From NCBI GenBank assembly GCA_017442535.1, contig JAFRZL010000026.1, positions 1 to 49,691 on the forward strand: a stretch of DNA of 49,691 nt. The letters run 5' to 3'. This stretch comes from Bacillota bacterium. GTDB taxonomy: Bacteria > Bacillota > Clostridia > Lachnospirales > Bianqueaceae. The notes beneath the pieces were generated by a model. That model did not search any database and was not told the DNA's origin. It was given only the letters and a program-made list of their open reading frames with translations. Every line of letters begins with the position of its first letter. The first letter of the stretch is position 1. A program made the translations under genes and the position numbers. This document shows positions 41,804-49,691 of the stretch, in pieces.

Positions 41804-42601
41804 ATGGGATTTGATGTTGGTTTTATCGGCGCAGGCGCTATGGGGGGCGCTCTGCTTAAAGGAATCCGCCACCACCGCCCCGAGCTTGCTGTCGCGGTCT
41901 ATGATGTCCGTCAGGAGGCGATGGACCAGGCGGCCGGCGAAGGCGCATACCCCGTTAAGAGTATTCCCGAACTGGTCAGTGAGTGCGGGATCGTTTTTGT
42001 TGCGGTAAAGCCGCAGATGTTCCCCGACGTGCTCCCCTTTGTGCGGGATGGCCTGCGGGAGAGGACGCTGGTGATCTGCATCACTCCGGGCTTTGATTTT
42101 GAATACTGGCATCAGTCACTCGGAGAGAATGCGGCTATGACCCGCACGATTCCCAATCTGCCTGCGATGGTGGGGGAAGGGCTGACGCTGATCGCTTTTG
42201 ACGAAGCCGTAACGGCCGATGAGCGGGAGCGGATCACCGGGCTGTTTCAGTGTGTCGGCGAGGTGACGGAGCTGCCTGAGCATCTGCTGGATGCGGGCAT
42301 GTGCGGATCATCCGCTTCTCCGGCCTTTGTAGCCATGATGATCGAAGCAATGGCGGACGGCATCGTGTCGCTCGGCATTCCGCGTGCGCAGGCCTATGTG
42401 ATCTGCGCGCAGGCCGTGCGCGGTACGGCGGGCATGCTGCTCGAGACCGGGATGCATCCCGCAGTGCTTAAGGACCGCGTCTGTTCCCCCGGAGGAATGA
42501 CCATCCAGGGCGTAATGGCACTTGAAGCAGGCGGATTCCGCAGCCAGGTGATCGAGGCCATGGAGGCCACGTACCGCAAATCGCAGCAGATCCGCAGCTG
42601 A
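41804..42601 (+). CDS. proC: Pyrroline-5-carboxylate reductase
   Basis: 265 aa. ATG 41804 after AAGAAAGGAG. NAD(P)-binding GFIGAGAMGGALLKGI at the start, and the ProC motif CSPGGMTIQGVMALEAGGF near the end, close to SASPAFVAMMIEAMADG. Reduces pyrroline-5-carboxylate to proline. Lies 39 bp after the rny terminator; no strong promoter seen. Confidence 0.94.
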   Translation: MGFDVGFIGAGAMGGALLKGIRHHRPELAVAVYDVRQEAMDQAAGEGAYPVKSIPELVSECGIVFVAVKPQMFPDVLPFVRDGLRERTLVICITPGFDFEYWHQSLGENAAMTRTIPNLPAMVGEGLTLIAFDEAVTADERERITGLFQCVGEVTELPEHLLDAGMCGSSASPAFVAMMIEAMADGIVSLGIPRAQAYVICAQAVRGTAGMLLETGMHPAVLKDRVCSPGGMTIQGVMALEAGGFRSQVIEAMEATYRKSQQIRS

Positions 42602-42644
42602 CAGTGGGATTATTGGCAGGTATTATTACAGCAGAAGTTATAGT

Positions 42645-42665
42645 GACCGGCTGATACAGCCGGTC
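42645..42665 (+). promoter_or_regulatory. Perfect 9-bp inverted repeat before the Nudix gene
   Basis: GACCGGCTG-ATA-CAGCCGGTC, ending about 5 bp before the GAGGAG site. No T-run, so not a typical terminator. It may hide or expose the ribosome site or bind a regulator. Confidence 0.5.
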
Positions 42666-42680
42666 GAAACGAGGAGTATT

Positions 42681-43205
42681 ATGGAAGTACTTAACAGTGA
42701 ATTAGTGTTTGACGGACGGATCCTTAAAGTTTATAAGGATACCGTCGTACTGGACAACGGAATGACCGTGACCCGCGAGGTTATGCGCCATCATGGCGCC
42801 GCGGCTGTGGTGCCGATCACCGAGAATGGCGAAGTGATCCTGGTAAAACAGTTCCGGTACGCCATCGGACGTGAGATGATCGAGATTCCCGCCGGGCTAC
42901 TGGAGCCGGGGGAAGAGCCGATCCAGTGCGCGGCCCGTGAGACGGAGGAAGAAACAGGTTTCCGTCCCGCCGAACTGACACACCTGTTTGATTCGTATGC
43001 TTCGCCCGGATACTGCACCGAATGCGTCAGTGTTTTCATGGCGCAGCAGCTGGTGCCTTCCAAGCAGCATCTGGATCCCGACGAGGACGTCGAGATCATG
43101 ATCGTGCCCCTGGATGAGGCGGCCGAAATGATTCGCCGCGGCGAGATCACGGATGGTAAGACCATTGCCGCGCTGATGACCGTTTTGTCGCAGAATCTGT
43201 ATTAA
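42681..43205 (+). CDS. Nudix hydrolase (ADP-ribose pyrophosphatase type)
   Basis: 174 aa, ATG 42681 after GAGGAG. The Nudix box is complete: GLLEPGEEPIQCAARETEEE followed by TG (G-x5-E-x7-R-E-x2-E-E-x-G), residues about 73-94. QFRYAIGREMIEIPAG and SYASPGYCTE are features of the NudF (ADP-ribose) group. Cleaves ADP-ribose to AMP and ribose 5-phosphate; the exact substrate is inferred. Confidence 0.9.
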   Translation: MEVLNSELVFDGRILKVYKDTVVLDNGMTVTREVMRHHGAAAVVPITENGEVILVKQFRYAIGREMIEIPAGLLEPGEEPIQCAARETEEETGFRPAELTHLFDSYASPGYCTECVSVFMAQQLVPSKQHLDPDEDVEIMIVPLDEAAEMIRRGEITDGKTIAALMTVLSQNLY

Positions 43206-43214
43206 AGATATGAG

Positions 43215-43245
43215 AGCACCTGCCCGCGCGGCCGAGGTGCTTTTT
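43215..43245 (+). terminator. Terminator or attenuator between Nudix and phoH genes
   Basis: AGCACCT/AGGTGCT stem (7 bp, GC-rich inner part) and T5. Only 15 bp from the phoH ATG, so partial read-through is likely. Confidence 0.75.
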
Positions 43246-43259
43246 GCAGGAGGATTAGC

Positions 43260-44258
43260 ATGACAGAAAGAATGGTCTCCATCCCCGAGGATGTGATCGG
43301 CAATCTGTTCGGCAGCTTTGATGAAAACGTCCAGGCGCTGGAGCGCAAATGCGGCGTCACGATCGTGAACCGCAACGAGGGCGTCACTGTCAGCGGAGAG
43401 ACCGAGAATGTGGACCGCGCCGCGGATGTGATCCGCAAGCTGATTCAGGTAGCCCGCAGCGGAGAAGTCATTACGCTGCAGCATGTCAATTATCTATCCA
43501 GCCTGTCCGAGGAGGAAGCTCGCGAGGACGTACGCGACCTCTTATCGGATGTGGTTTGCTTTTCCAAGCAGGGGAAACCGATCCGTCCCAAGACGCTCGG
43601 ACAGAAGCGCTATGTGGATCTGATCCGCAAGAATACACTGACCTTCGGCATTGGGCCGGCCGGAACGGGCAAGACCTATCTGGCCATGGCCATGGCAGTA
43701 CAGGCATTCAAGCAGGATGAAGTGAGCCGGATCATTCTGACCCGGCCCGCCATCGAAGCCGGTGAGAAGCTGGGCTTCCTGCCGGGTGATCTGCAGAGCA
43801 AAGTCGATCCCTATCTGCGTCCCCTTTACGACGCCCTTTATGAAATGATGGGTCCCGACGGTGTGGCACGCAATCTGGAGCGCGGCATTATTGAAGTGGC
43901 GCCCCTGGCCTATATGCGCGGCCGCACGCTGGACCACTCTTTTATCGTGCTTGACGAGGCCCAGAACACCACACAGGCCCAGATGAAAATGTTTCTGACC
44001 AGAATCGGCTTCCACTCCAAGGTCGTCGTGACCGGCGATCTGACGCAGATCGACCTGCCCGACGGGCAGAAATCCGGTCTGCGCCAGGCAGTCAGCATCC
44101 TCCAGAATGTGGAGGATATCGGCATCTCCCGCTTTACCAAGCAGGACGTGGTCCGTCATCCTCTGGTCCAGCGCATTGTTGAAGCTTATGAACACAGCGA
44201 ACACCCGGAACCTGCCCATGGACCCTGGGATAAAAAGGACGGAGGCAGCCGTCGATGA
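43260..44258 (+). CDS. phoH: PhoH family ATPase
   Basis: 332 aa, ATG 43260 after AGGAGG. An N-terminal KH-like RNA-binding region (about 10-75: ALERKCGVTIVNRNEGVTVS), then PhoH ATPase with Walker A GPAGTGKTYLAMAMAVQAF and Walker B FIVLDEAQNTT. ATGA overlap with ybeY, a very conserved pair: both are thought to act on RNA and ribosomes. Confidence 0.95.
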   Translation: MTERMVSIPEDVIGNLFGSFDENVQALERKCGVTIVNRNEGVTVSGETENVDRAADVIRKLIQVARSGEVITLQHVNYLSSLSEEEAREDVRDLLSDVVCFSKQGKPIRPKTLGQKRYVDLIRKNTLTFGIGPAGTGKTYLAMAMAVQAFKQDEVSRIILTRPAIEAGEKLGFLPGDLQSKVDPYLRPLYDALYEMMGPDGVARNLERGIIEVAPLAYMRGRTLDHSFIVLDEAQNTTQAQMKMFLTRIGFHSKVVVTGDLTQIDLPDGQKSGLRQAVSILQNVEDIGISRFTKQDVVRHPLVQRIVEAYEHSEHPEPAHGPWDKKDGGSRR

Positions 44259-44764
44259 ATGTAGAGATCATCCGTATCTGGGAGATCGAGATGCCTGAGG
44301 CCGAAGTACAGGCCTGGGACGAGCTTTTCCAGAAGACGGCAGACACCGTGATCGAAGCGGAAGGCGTGCAGACGCCTGTGGAAGTGGAGCTGAATGTCGT
44401 GGACGATACCGCGATCCGTGAGATCAACCGGATGTACCGAGAGATCGACCGTGCGACGGACGTCCTTTCCTTCCCGATGAATGAAATGCAGCCGGGTCAT
44501 CCCGAGGACGTTCTCGCAGAGGCTGAGACGGATCCCGAGACCGGCCGCGTACCGCTCGGCAATATCATTCTCTCCTGGGACCATGTTCAGGCACAGGCCG
44601 CCGAATACGGACACAGCCTGCAGCGTGAAGCCGCTTTTCTGATCACGCACAGCCTCCTGCACCTGCTCGGCTACGACCACATGGAGCCGGAGGAGGAGCG
44701 GATTATGATTGCCCGTCAAAAAGAAATCATGGAGCGGCTCGGTTTGCCGCGGAAAGAAGACTGA
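44255..44764 (+). CDS. ybeY: Endoribonuclease YbeY (rRNA maturation factor)
   Basis: 169 aa. Zinc motif H-x3-H-x5-H as THSLLHLLGYDH near residues 131-142. Upstream, REINRMYREIDRATDVLSFP is the second family signature. Acts in 16S rRNA 3'-end maturation and ribosome quality control. Starts inside the phoH stop (ATGA). Confidence 0.95.
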   Translation: MNVEIIRIWEIEMPEAEVQAWDELFQKTADTVIEAEGVQTPVEVELNVVDDTAIREINRMYREIDRATDVLSFPMNEMQPGHPEDVLAEAETDPETGRVPLGNIILSWDHVQAQAAEYGHSLQREAAFLITHSLLHLLGYDHMEPEEERIMIARQKEIMERLGLPRKED

Positions 44765-44768
44765 TTAC

Positions 44769-46400
44769 ATGGCAAGAAACAAATCGTCGGATCTGGTCAG
44801 GAAGGGTACTTTCCTGATCATCATCTCGATTGTGATCAAGTTCATCGGAATGCTTTACCGGATTCCGCTGACCAATATGCTGGGGGACCAGGGCAACGGC
44901 ATCTATGTGCTGGCCTACCAGATTTACAGCTTTATCATCATTTTTTCCACCTACGGTGTCTCGGAAGCCATTTCCCGCATGGTGAGCGAGCGGCTCGCGC
45001 GCAAGCAGTACGCGAATGCCAGAATTGTGTTCCGCGTGGGTCTGATTTATGCGCTCGCTGTGGGACTGTTCATCTTCCTGGGGCTGACCTTCGGAGCGGA
45101 TTTCATAGCCGGTACGATCTACCGTGCGCCTTCCGCGGCGCCGGCGGTCCGGCATCTGGCTCCCGCCGCTCTGATGGTCTCCGTCGCCTGTGTCATCCGC
45201 GGCCTCTTCCAGGGCGTGGGAGACGTCCGGCCCAGCTCTTATGCGGATCTGATCGATCAGATTCTGCACGCCGCTTTCAGCATCATTTTTGTCTATGTGA
45301 CGATCCACTCGGTGGAAGACGCTTTAATGGTGGTAAATGGACACTATCCCGTCCTGGAGGAAGCTGCGAGTCAGGCTGCCAGCGGAACGATGTTCGGCGC
45401 GATGGCAGGTCTCCTCTTTGTCACCATTGTCTTTATCTTATTCCGCACGCGCTCCCGCATCTTTAACGCACCGGCAGGCAAGGCGACCGAGAATTATAAA
45501 ATGATTTTCAAAATCTTCCTGCTTACCGTTATCCCGATGATGCTCGCCGCGACCGTTGCCAACCTGCGTGAAATGATCGACACGGCGCTTTTTAACATCC
45601 TGATGCCTCTGAAAGGCTATAATGAAGCACAGATCAGCGTGGAGCGAGGCATCCTGGGCGGCAAATTCGTCGTCCTGACCAATATGCCCATCGCCGCCCT
45701 CGGAACCTTTGAAATCATGTTGATTCCGGGTATCGCAGGCGCTATCGCACGCCGCGACCAGTCCGCGATCCAGACCCAGATCGAAACGCTGCTTAAAATG
45801 GTTCTGATGGTGTCGATCCCGGCTGCCATCGGTCTCGCGATCCTGGGCGAGCCCATCGTCCACTGGCTTTTCCCCAACGCCTCGGAAGGCGGCCAGATGT
45901 TCCGCTACGGCTCCTATATCGTCATCTTTTATGCGATTTCTCAGAATTGTTCGGCAATTCTGCAGGGCCTCGGCCATATGCGTCGTCCCCTGCTGAACGC
46001 TGCCTTCGGACTCTGCGTCAGCACGCCGGTACTGGTCATCTGCATCCTTGTGTTCGATATCAAAGCCTACGCGCTGGTGGCAAGCCTGATGGCCTTCTCC
46101 TTCACGATCGCCTTCCTGAACATGCGCAGTATGATCAAGTATTCCGGGTTCAAAATGACCTTCTTCGGCCTCTTTGGGCCGCCCGTACTTTGCTCGCTGA
46201 TTATGGGCGTCGCCACCTGGCTGATCTATCACGGCGTCCATGCCCTGATCCCGTCCAACACTATCTCGATCCTGCTCGCAATCGGCGGCAGCGTCATTGT
46301 CTACTTCCTGATGATCCTGAACAGCTCCTGGTACACCAGAGAGCAGATTCTCGAACTGCCGTACGGCAAGTACCTGGTTAAATTCAGACTCAGAAAATAA
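44769..46400 (+). CDS. Polysaccharide/lipid flippase, SpoVB/MurJ family
   Basis: 543 aa from ATG 44769, 4 bp after ybeY; AAAGAAG upstream. Starts LVRKGTFLIIISIVIKFIGMLYRIPLTNMLGDQGNGIY, a typical MOP-superfamily opening (glycan and lipid II flippases such as SpoVB and MurJ). About 14 membrane segments. Likely moves a lipid-linked wall or capsule precursor. SpoVB is needed for the spore cortex; whether this protein acts in sporulation or in the vegetative wall cannot be read here. Confidence 0.85.
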   Translation: MARNKSSDLVRKGTFLIIISIVIKFIGMLYRIPLTNMLGDQGNGIYVLAYQIYSFIIIFSTYGVSEAISRMVSERLARKQYANARIVFRVGLIYALAVGLFIFLGLTFGADFIAGTIYRAPSAAPAVRHLAPAALMVSVACVIRGLFQGVGDVRPSSYADLIDQILHAAFSIIFVYVTIHSVEDALMVVNGHYPVLEEAASQAASGTMFGAMAGLLFVTIVFILFRTRSRIFNAPAGKATENYKMIFKIFLLTVIPMMLAATVANLREMIDTALFNILMPLKGYNEAQISVERGILGGKFVVLTNMPIAALGTFEIMLIPGIAGAIARRDQSAIQTQIETLLKMVLMVSIPAAIGLAILGEPIVHWLFPNASEGGQMFRYGSYIVIFYAISQNCSAILQGLGHMRRPLLNAAFGLCVSTPVLVICILVFDIKAYALVASLMAFSFTIAFLNMRSMIKYSGFKMTFFGLFGPPVLCSLIMGVATWLIYHGVHALIPSNTISILLAIGGSVIVYFLMILNSSWYTREQILELPYGKYLVKFRLRK

Positions 46401-46406
46401 AATAAC

Positions 46407-46476
46407 GTCCCCGGTCTCCTTTTGAGGTTCAGGCTGCGCTTCGCGCAAAAATCACCTCAAAAGGGGGCACGGGGAC
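46407..46476 (-). terminator. Long nested hairpin 1 between convergent genes
   Basis: Three nested stems: GTCCCCG/CGGGGAC, CCTTTTGAGGT/ACCTCAAAAGG and TGCGC-ttc-GCGCA. On the minus strand it is followed by a T-rich run (GTTATTTTATTTT); on the plus strand there is no T-run. So it may be a second terminator for fba as well as a 3' end structure of the flippase gene. Confidence 0.7.
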
Positions 46477-46478
46477 AT

Positions 46479-46576
46479 TGCATGTTATGATGTTAATGGC
46501 CTTGCATTGATGATGATCCGGAGTACGGAGAGAAGATACTGTTTCTCTTCGGCTCAAACTGCCTGAATAACATGCA
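46479..46576 (+). repeat. Inverted repeat TGCATGTTAT / ATAACATGCA
   Basis: Perfect 10-bp arms at 46479-46488 and 46567-46576, enclosing about 78 bp that include a smaller AGAGAA/TTCTCT pair. Lies between the two long hairpins. Could be a structured RNA or a decayed mobile repeat. Confidence 0.45.
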
Positions 46577-46601
46577 TAACCTTATCCCTCAAACAAACAA
46601 A

Positions 46602-46673
46602 GCCCCGGCGACCCCTTTTGCATAATCAGTTGCGCGTAAGCGCAGCAGATGGAGCAAAAACGGGTCCCGGGGC
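46602..46673 (-). terminator. Long nested hairpin 2, terminator of fba
   Basis: Outer stem GCCCCGG/CCGGGGC and GACCC/GGGTC, then TTTTGC/GCAAAA and TGCGC-gtaa-GCGCA. On the minus strand TTTGTTTGTTT follows. It starts 8 bp after the fba stop. Same plan as hairpin 1. Confidence 0.85.
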
Positions 46674-46680
46674 ATCATTA

Positions 46681-47646
46681 TCAGGCTTTGCCTTCGCTGC
46701 CCAGAACGTCTTTGATCTTATGGGCGACAACAGCCTTGACGTAGGCGCGGCCGTCGCCGATGTACTGTCTGGGGTCGAAATGATCCGGATGAGCGAAGAA
46801 ATGCTGGCGGATACCGGCGGTCATTGCAAGACGAAGGTCGGAGTCGATGTTGATCTTGCAGACAGCCATTCTGGCGGCCTGACGCAGCTGCTCTTCAGGA
46901 ACACCGACGGCATCCTTCATCGCGCCACCGTTCTCGTTGATGATCTTGACATATTCCTGGGGAACGCTGGAGGCGCCGTGCAGGACGATCGGGAAGCCGG
47001 GCAGTCTCTTGGAGACTTCCTCGAGGATGTCGAAGCGGAGGGGAGGAGGAACAAGGATGCCCTTCTCGTTGCGGGTGCACTGTGCGGGGGTGAACTTGTA
47101 GGCGCCGTGGCTGGTGCCGATAGCGATGGCCAGAGAGTCAACACCGGTCCTGGTGACGAATTCTTCTACGTCTTCCGGACGGGTATAAGAGGAATCCTCT
47201 GCGGAAACCTTTACTTCATCCTCGACGCCGGCGAGGGTGCCAAGCTCGGCCTCGACGACAACGCCGCGCTCATGAGCATACTCGGCAACCTTGCGGGAGA
47301 TCTCAATGTTCTCCTCGAAGGGATGGGAAGAAGCGTCGATCATAACGGAGGTAAAGCCGGTGTCAATGCACTCTTTGCAGACCTCGAAGTTCGCGCCGTG
47401 GTCCAGATGCAGAACGATCGGAATATCGGTGGTCTCGGTAGCGGCCTTAACCAGATGGATCATATACGCGCCGCTGGTGTACTTTCTCGCACCTGCGGAA
47501 GCCTGCAGGATAACGGGTGAACGAAGCTCACTTGCCGCGCCGATGATCGCCTGGACGATTTCCATGTTGTTGATGTTGAAAGCGCCGATGGCGTAACCGC
47601 CCTCATAAGCCTTTTTGAACATTTCAGTTGATGTTACCAATGCCAT
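46681..47646 (-). CDS. fba: Fructose-bisphosphate aldolase, class II
   Basis: 321 aa on the minus strand, start 47646 with AAGGAG upstream on that strand; an in-frame longer start at 47724 is less likely. Zinc site LHLDHGANFEVCKE, SVMIDASSHPFEENI, the AELGTLAG loop with the catalytic Glu, and VLHGASSVP. It cleaves fructose 1,6-bisphosphate. Divergent from the phosphofructokinase gene, so two successive glycolysis steps are paired around one control region. Confidence 0.95.
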   Translation of the reverse strand: MALVTSTEMFKKAYEGGYAIGAFNINNMEIVQAIIGAASELRSPVILQASAGARKYTSGAYMIHLVKAATETTDIPIVLHLDHGANFEVCKECIDTGFTSVMIDASSHPFEENIEISRKVAEYAHERGVVVEAELGTLAGVEDEVKVSAEDSSYTRPEDVEEFVTRTGVDSLAIAIGTSHGAYKFTPAQCTRNEKGILVPPPLRFDILEEVSKRLPGFPIVLHGASSVPQEYVKIINENGGAMKDAVGVPEEQLRQAARMAVCKINIDSDLRLAMTAGIRQHFFAHPDHFDPRQYIGDGRAYVKAVVAHKIKDVLGSEGKA

Positions 47647-47689
47647 AGAAATAAATCTCCTTTTCCGAAGAATCTTTAAGTACGACTGT

Positions 47690-47717
47690 ATTATACCATA
47701 ATCACGGGGAAAATCAA
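47690..47717 (-). promoter_or_regulatory. Promoter of fba
   Basis: On the minus strand TTGATT, 16 bp, TATAAT with an extended TGG in front. Confidence 0.75.
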
Positions 47718-47757
47718 GCCTCATCTTTGCGTAACTTTCCCCGAAACAAATTTTTTC

Positions 47758-47786
47758 TTGCGCAAACAGGGAAATAATGTTACAAT
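47758..47786 (+). promoter_or_regulatory. Promoter of pfk
   Basis: TTGCGC (47758-47763), 17 bp, TACAAT (47781-47786) with TGT just before the -10. ATG is 36 bp further. Confidence 0.7.
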
Positions 47787-47822
47787 AACGGCAGAATGCA
47801 TGGTGAAAGGAGAACCGTCAGA

Positions 47823-49067
47823 ATGAATCCGCTTAAGGGAGCATGTATTATAGGTCAGTCCGGAGGCCCGACCTCCGTTATTAACGCAAGTGCTTACGGT
47901 GTGATCAAAACCGCACTGGACTCCGATGTCATTACCAAGGTGTACGGAGCGCGCTATGGCATCCAGGGGGTCTTAAAGGATCAGCTCATGGATATGGAGA
48001 TGGAGGACCCCGAAGAGCTCGCGCTGCTGATGACGACGCCGTCCTCCGCGCTCGGATCCTGTCGGTATAAGCTGAAGGACTATACGGTTGACGATACCGA
48101 CTATAAGAGGATCCTCGAGATTTTCAGGAAATACGATATCCGCTATTTCTTCTATAACGGCGGCAATGATTCCATGGATACCTGCAACAAGGTCTCCAAG
48201 TATATGCAGCATGTCGGCTATGAGTGCCGCATCATGGGCATTCCCAAGACGATCGACAACGATCTGTTCGGAACGGATCACTGCCCGGGCTACGGCAGCG
48301 CAGCTAAGTTCATCGCGACTTCCTGTGCGGAAATTTCCCGCGATGCGCAGGTCTATGATATGGGCAGCATTGTCATTCTGGAGATCATGGGCCGGAATGC
48401 CGGCTGGCTTGCCGCAAGTGCGGCGCTGGCATCCGTGGCGGGTGAAGGACCGGATCTGGTTTACCTGCCCGAGACGGATTTCAGCATGGATCAGTTCCTG
48501 GCGGATGTGAAGCGGATCGAGCAGGAGAAGGGGACGGTGATCGTCGCGGTTTCCGAGGGTATCCACGACAAAGAAGGCCGTTATATCTCCGAATACGGCA
48601 GCAACCTGGCCCAGCAGAAGGATGCTTTCGGCCACTCTCAGATGGGCGGTCTGGCTTCCACCCTGGAGCATATCGTCAAAGACAGGCTCGGTGTAAAGTG
48701 CCGCGGTATTGAGTTTTCGCTGCTGCAGCGCTGCGCGGGGCATATTGCTTCCGCAACGGATATCAAGGAATCTTTCCTGGCCGGCAAAGCTGCCGTCGAA
48801 CAGGCGATCGCGGGCGTGACCGATAAAATGGTCGGCTTCAAACGTCCGGAAGAGGGCCCTTACGAGTGTCTGCTGCAGCTGCTGGATCTGTCCGCGGTCG
48901 CAAACGCGGAAAAGACCGTGCCGCTTGACTGGATCAATGAGGAACATAATAACGTGAATCAGAAGTTCATCGATTACGCACTGCCGCTGATCCAGGGCGT
49001 CCCTGAGATCGCGACCGTCTGCGGCCTGCCGCGCTATCCCAAGCTGAAGAGAGTATTTGCCGAGTAA
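47823..49067 (+). CDS. pfp: 6-phosphofructokinase, PPi-dependent type
   Basis: 414 aa from ATG 47823 after AAAGGAG. Motifs: IGQSGGPTSVINASAYG, GGNDSMDT (N115-D116) and PKTIDNDL (K142). ATP enzymes usually have GGDGS and PGTIDND; an acidic residue at the second position and Lys before TIDND are marks of pyrophosphate-dependent enzymes, so the reversible PPi enzyme is predicted. The end contains GVPEIATVCGLPRYPKL. Followed by a strong terminator. Confidence 0.88.
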   Translation: MNPLKGACIIGQSGGPTSVINASAYGVIKTALDSDVITKVYGARYGIQGVLKDQLMDMEMEDPEELALLMTTPSSALGSCRYKLKDYTVDDTDYKRILEIFRKYDIRYFFYNGGNDSMDTCNKVSKYMQHVGYECRIMGIPKTIDNDLFGTDHCPGYGSAAKFIATSCAEISRDAQVYDMGSIVILEIMGRNAGWLAASAALASVAGEGPDLVYLPETDFSMDQFLADVKRIEQEKGTVIVAVSEGIHDKEGRYISEYGSNLAQQKDAFGHSQMGGLASTLEHIVKDRLGVKCRGIEFSLLQRCAGHIASATDIKESFLAGKAAVEQAIAGVTDKMVGFKRPEEGPYECLLQLLDLSAVANAEKTVPLDWINEEHNNVNQKFIDYALPLIQGVPEIATVCGLPRYPKLKRVFAE

Positions 49068-49090
49068 GCAAAGCGCTTAAACAGATGTCA

Positions 49091-49125
49091 AAAAAGACGC
49101 AGTTACCGGATAACTGCGTCTTTTT
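49091..49125 (+). terminator. Bidirectional terminator between pfp and the ABC-F gene
   Basis: 15-bp perfect stem (AAAAAGACGCAGTTA/TAACTGCGTCTTTTT), 5-nt loop; A- and T-runs on both sides let it work on both strands. Confidence 0.93.
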
Positions 49126-49171
49126 GTGTATTCTTACGGGATCGGGCATCCCGGCCGTGACGGTCTTGGCC

Positions 49172-49691
49172 TTAACCTTCCTGTTCTTCCAGTTGCTGAC
49201 TCAGCATTTCCCACTGTACATACAAGTCGTCGAGCAGGGCAGCGGCCTCGGCTTTCTGGGCCTCCAGCGCCTGGTAGGCCTGATAGTCCGCATAGTATTC
49301 GGGCTGCAGCATTTTCTGTTCCAGATCAGCGATCAGGGACTCGGTTTCGGCAATGCGGGTCTCTGCCTGACGCAGCTGGGTGCGCTGGCGGCGCAGGTCC
49401 GCCGCGGAGCGGCGCCGCTGCAGGTAGTTCAGTTTTTCATGGCTGTCGTCCTTGGCAGCGGCTTCCTGGCGCCTGGCTTCATGCTCGGCGATCTTTTCCT
49501 GATAATCATCGTAATTGCCGAGATAAGTCATAATGCCTTCCGGTGTCAGGACATAAATTTTTTCGGCAACGCGGTTGATGAAGTAGCGGTCGTGGGAGAT
49601 AAAAAGCAGCGTGCCCTTGTAAAGGTGCAGGTTATTCTCCAGGACCTCGCGCGACATAATGTCCAGATGGTTGGTCGGCTCATCCAGCAGC
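49172..49691 (-). CDS. ABC-F family ATPase, C-terminal part (partial)
   Basis: Minus strand; the gene runs off the right edge. The visible part starts at Walker B LLDEPTNHLDI, then FISHDRYFINRVAEKI (H-loop), the KIAEHEARRQ linker and a Lys/Glu/Arg-rich coiled coil at the end (ETESLIADLEQKM). LDEPTNHLD with two ATPase domains and no membrane domain is the ABC-F group: translation factors or ribosome-protection proteins. The subtype (EttA, Uup, YdiF or resistance protein) cannot be decided from this part, though the coiled-coil end recalls Uup/YdiF. Confidence 0.88.
   Translation of the reverse strand, partial: LLDEPTNHLDIMSREVLENNLHLYKGTLLFISHDRYFINRVAEKIYVLTPEGIMTYLGNYDDYQEKIAEHEARRQEAAAKDDSHEKLNYLQRRRSAADLRRQRTQLRQAETRIAETESLIADLEQKMLQPEYYADYQAYQALEAQKAEAAALLDDLYVQWEMLSQQLEEQEG

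Noticed and set aside
40937..42112. 391-codon minus-strand frame
   Set aside because: Antisense to rny and proC, crosses the rny terminator.
46618..47520. 300-codon plus-strand frame
   Set aside because: Antisense to fba; begins inside the fba terminator hairpin.

Overview
The window looks like a chromosome segment of a Clostridia-type Firmicute, probably Lachnospiraceae-like. This rests on gene order (dprA-topA-codY; rimO-pgsA-pncC-recA-recX-rny; phoH-ybeY), on AGGAGG ribosome sites with some TTG starts, and on a phosphofructokinase with pyrophosphate-type residues. The host part (about 8,050 to the end) is fairly GC-rich. The first 8 kb is clearly AT-richer.

Region 1 (1-8,025) is the right end of an integrated element, prophage or ICE-like, with every gene on the + strand. 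It holds about 25 very small, overlapping genes, then an excisionase-like gene and a complete tyrosine integrase that abuts pyrE. Its core is a run of short cysteine-rich proteins built from exchangeable modules: a DLISRQ-type head, a PSAQP linker, and one of three tails (RCKDCKH...AERR, a CPNCGADM zinc ribbon, or a DUF551-like WMPLPE tail). The DNA for the AERR tail also forms the Shine-Dalgarno site of the next gene. This modular array is the strongest candidate for an undescribed system, although related orphan proteins are common in Firmicute phages.

Region 2 (8,060-16,700) has pyrE, an orphan HTH protein paired with a coiled-coil/ParB-like protein, a PfkB sugar kinase, five tRNA genes (Leu-UAG, Leu-UAA, Phe-GAA, Gly-UCC, Arg-ACG), a compact HD / TIM-barrel / HD cassette, an XRE regulator with a zinc ribbon, a DUF3592-like membrane protein and a HAD phosphatase.

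Region 3 (16,700-22,250) is an envelope group: a large lipoprotein with a glycine-rich tail, a small membrane protein, a double zinc-ribbon membrane protein and an ABC exporter. ispF follows.

Region 4 (22,700-46,400) is housekeeping: comM on the minus strand, then dprA, topA, codY, a FliA-like sigma factor, uppP, ftsK, the folate pair fhs-folD, rimO, pgsA, pncC, recA, recX, rny, proC, a Nudix hydrolase, phoH, ybeY and a SpoVB/MurJ-like flippase. Region 5 (46,400-end) has two related long hairpins between convergent genes, then class II aldolase (fba, minus strand) divergent from PPi-type pfk, and the C-terminal part of an ABC-F ATPase that runs off the window.

All assignments come from reading the sequence and recalling family motifs; no searches were run.
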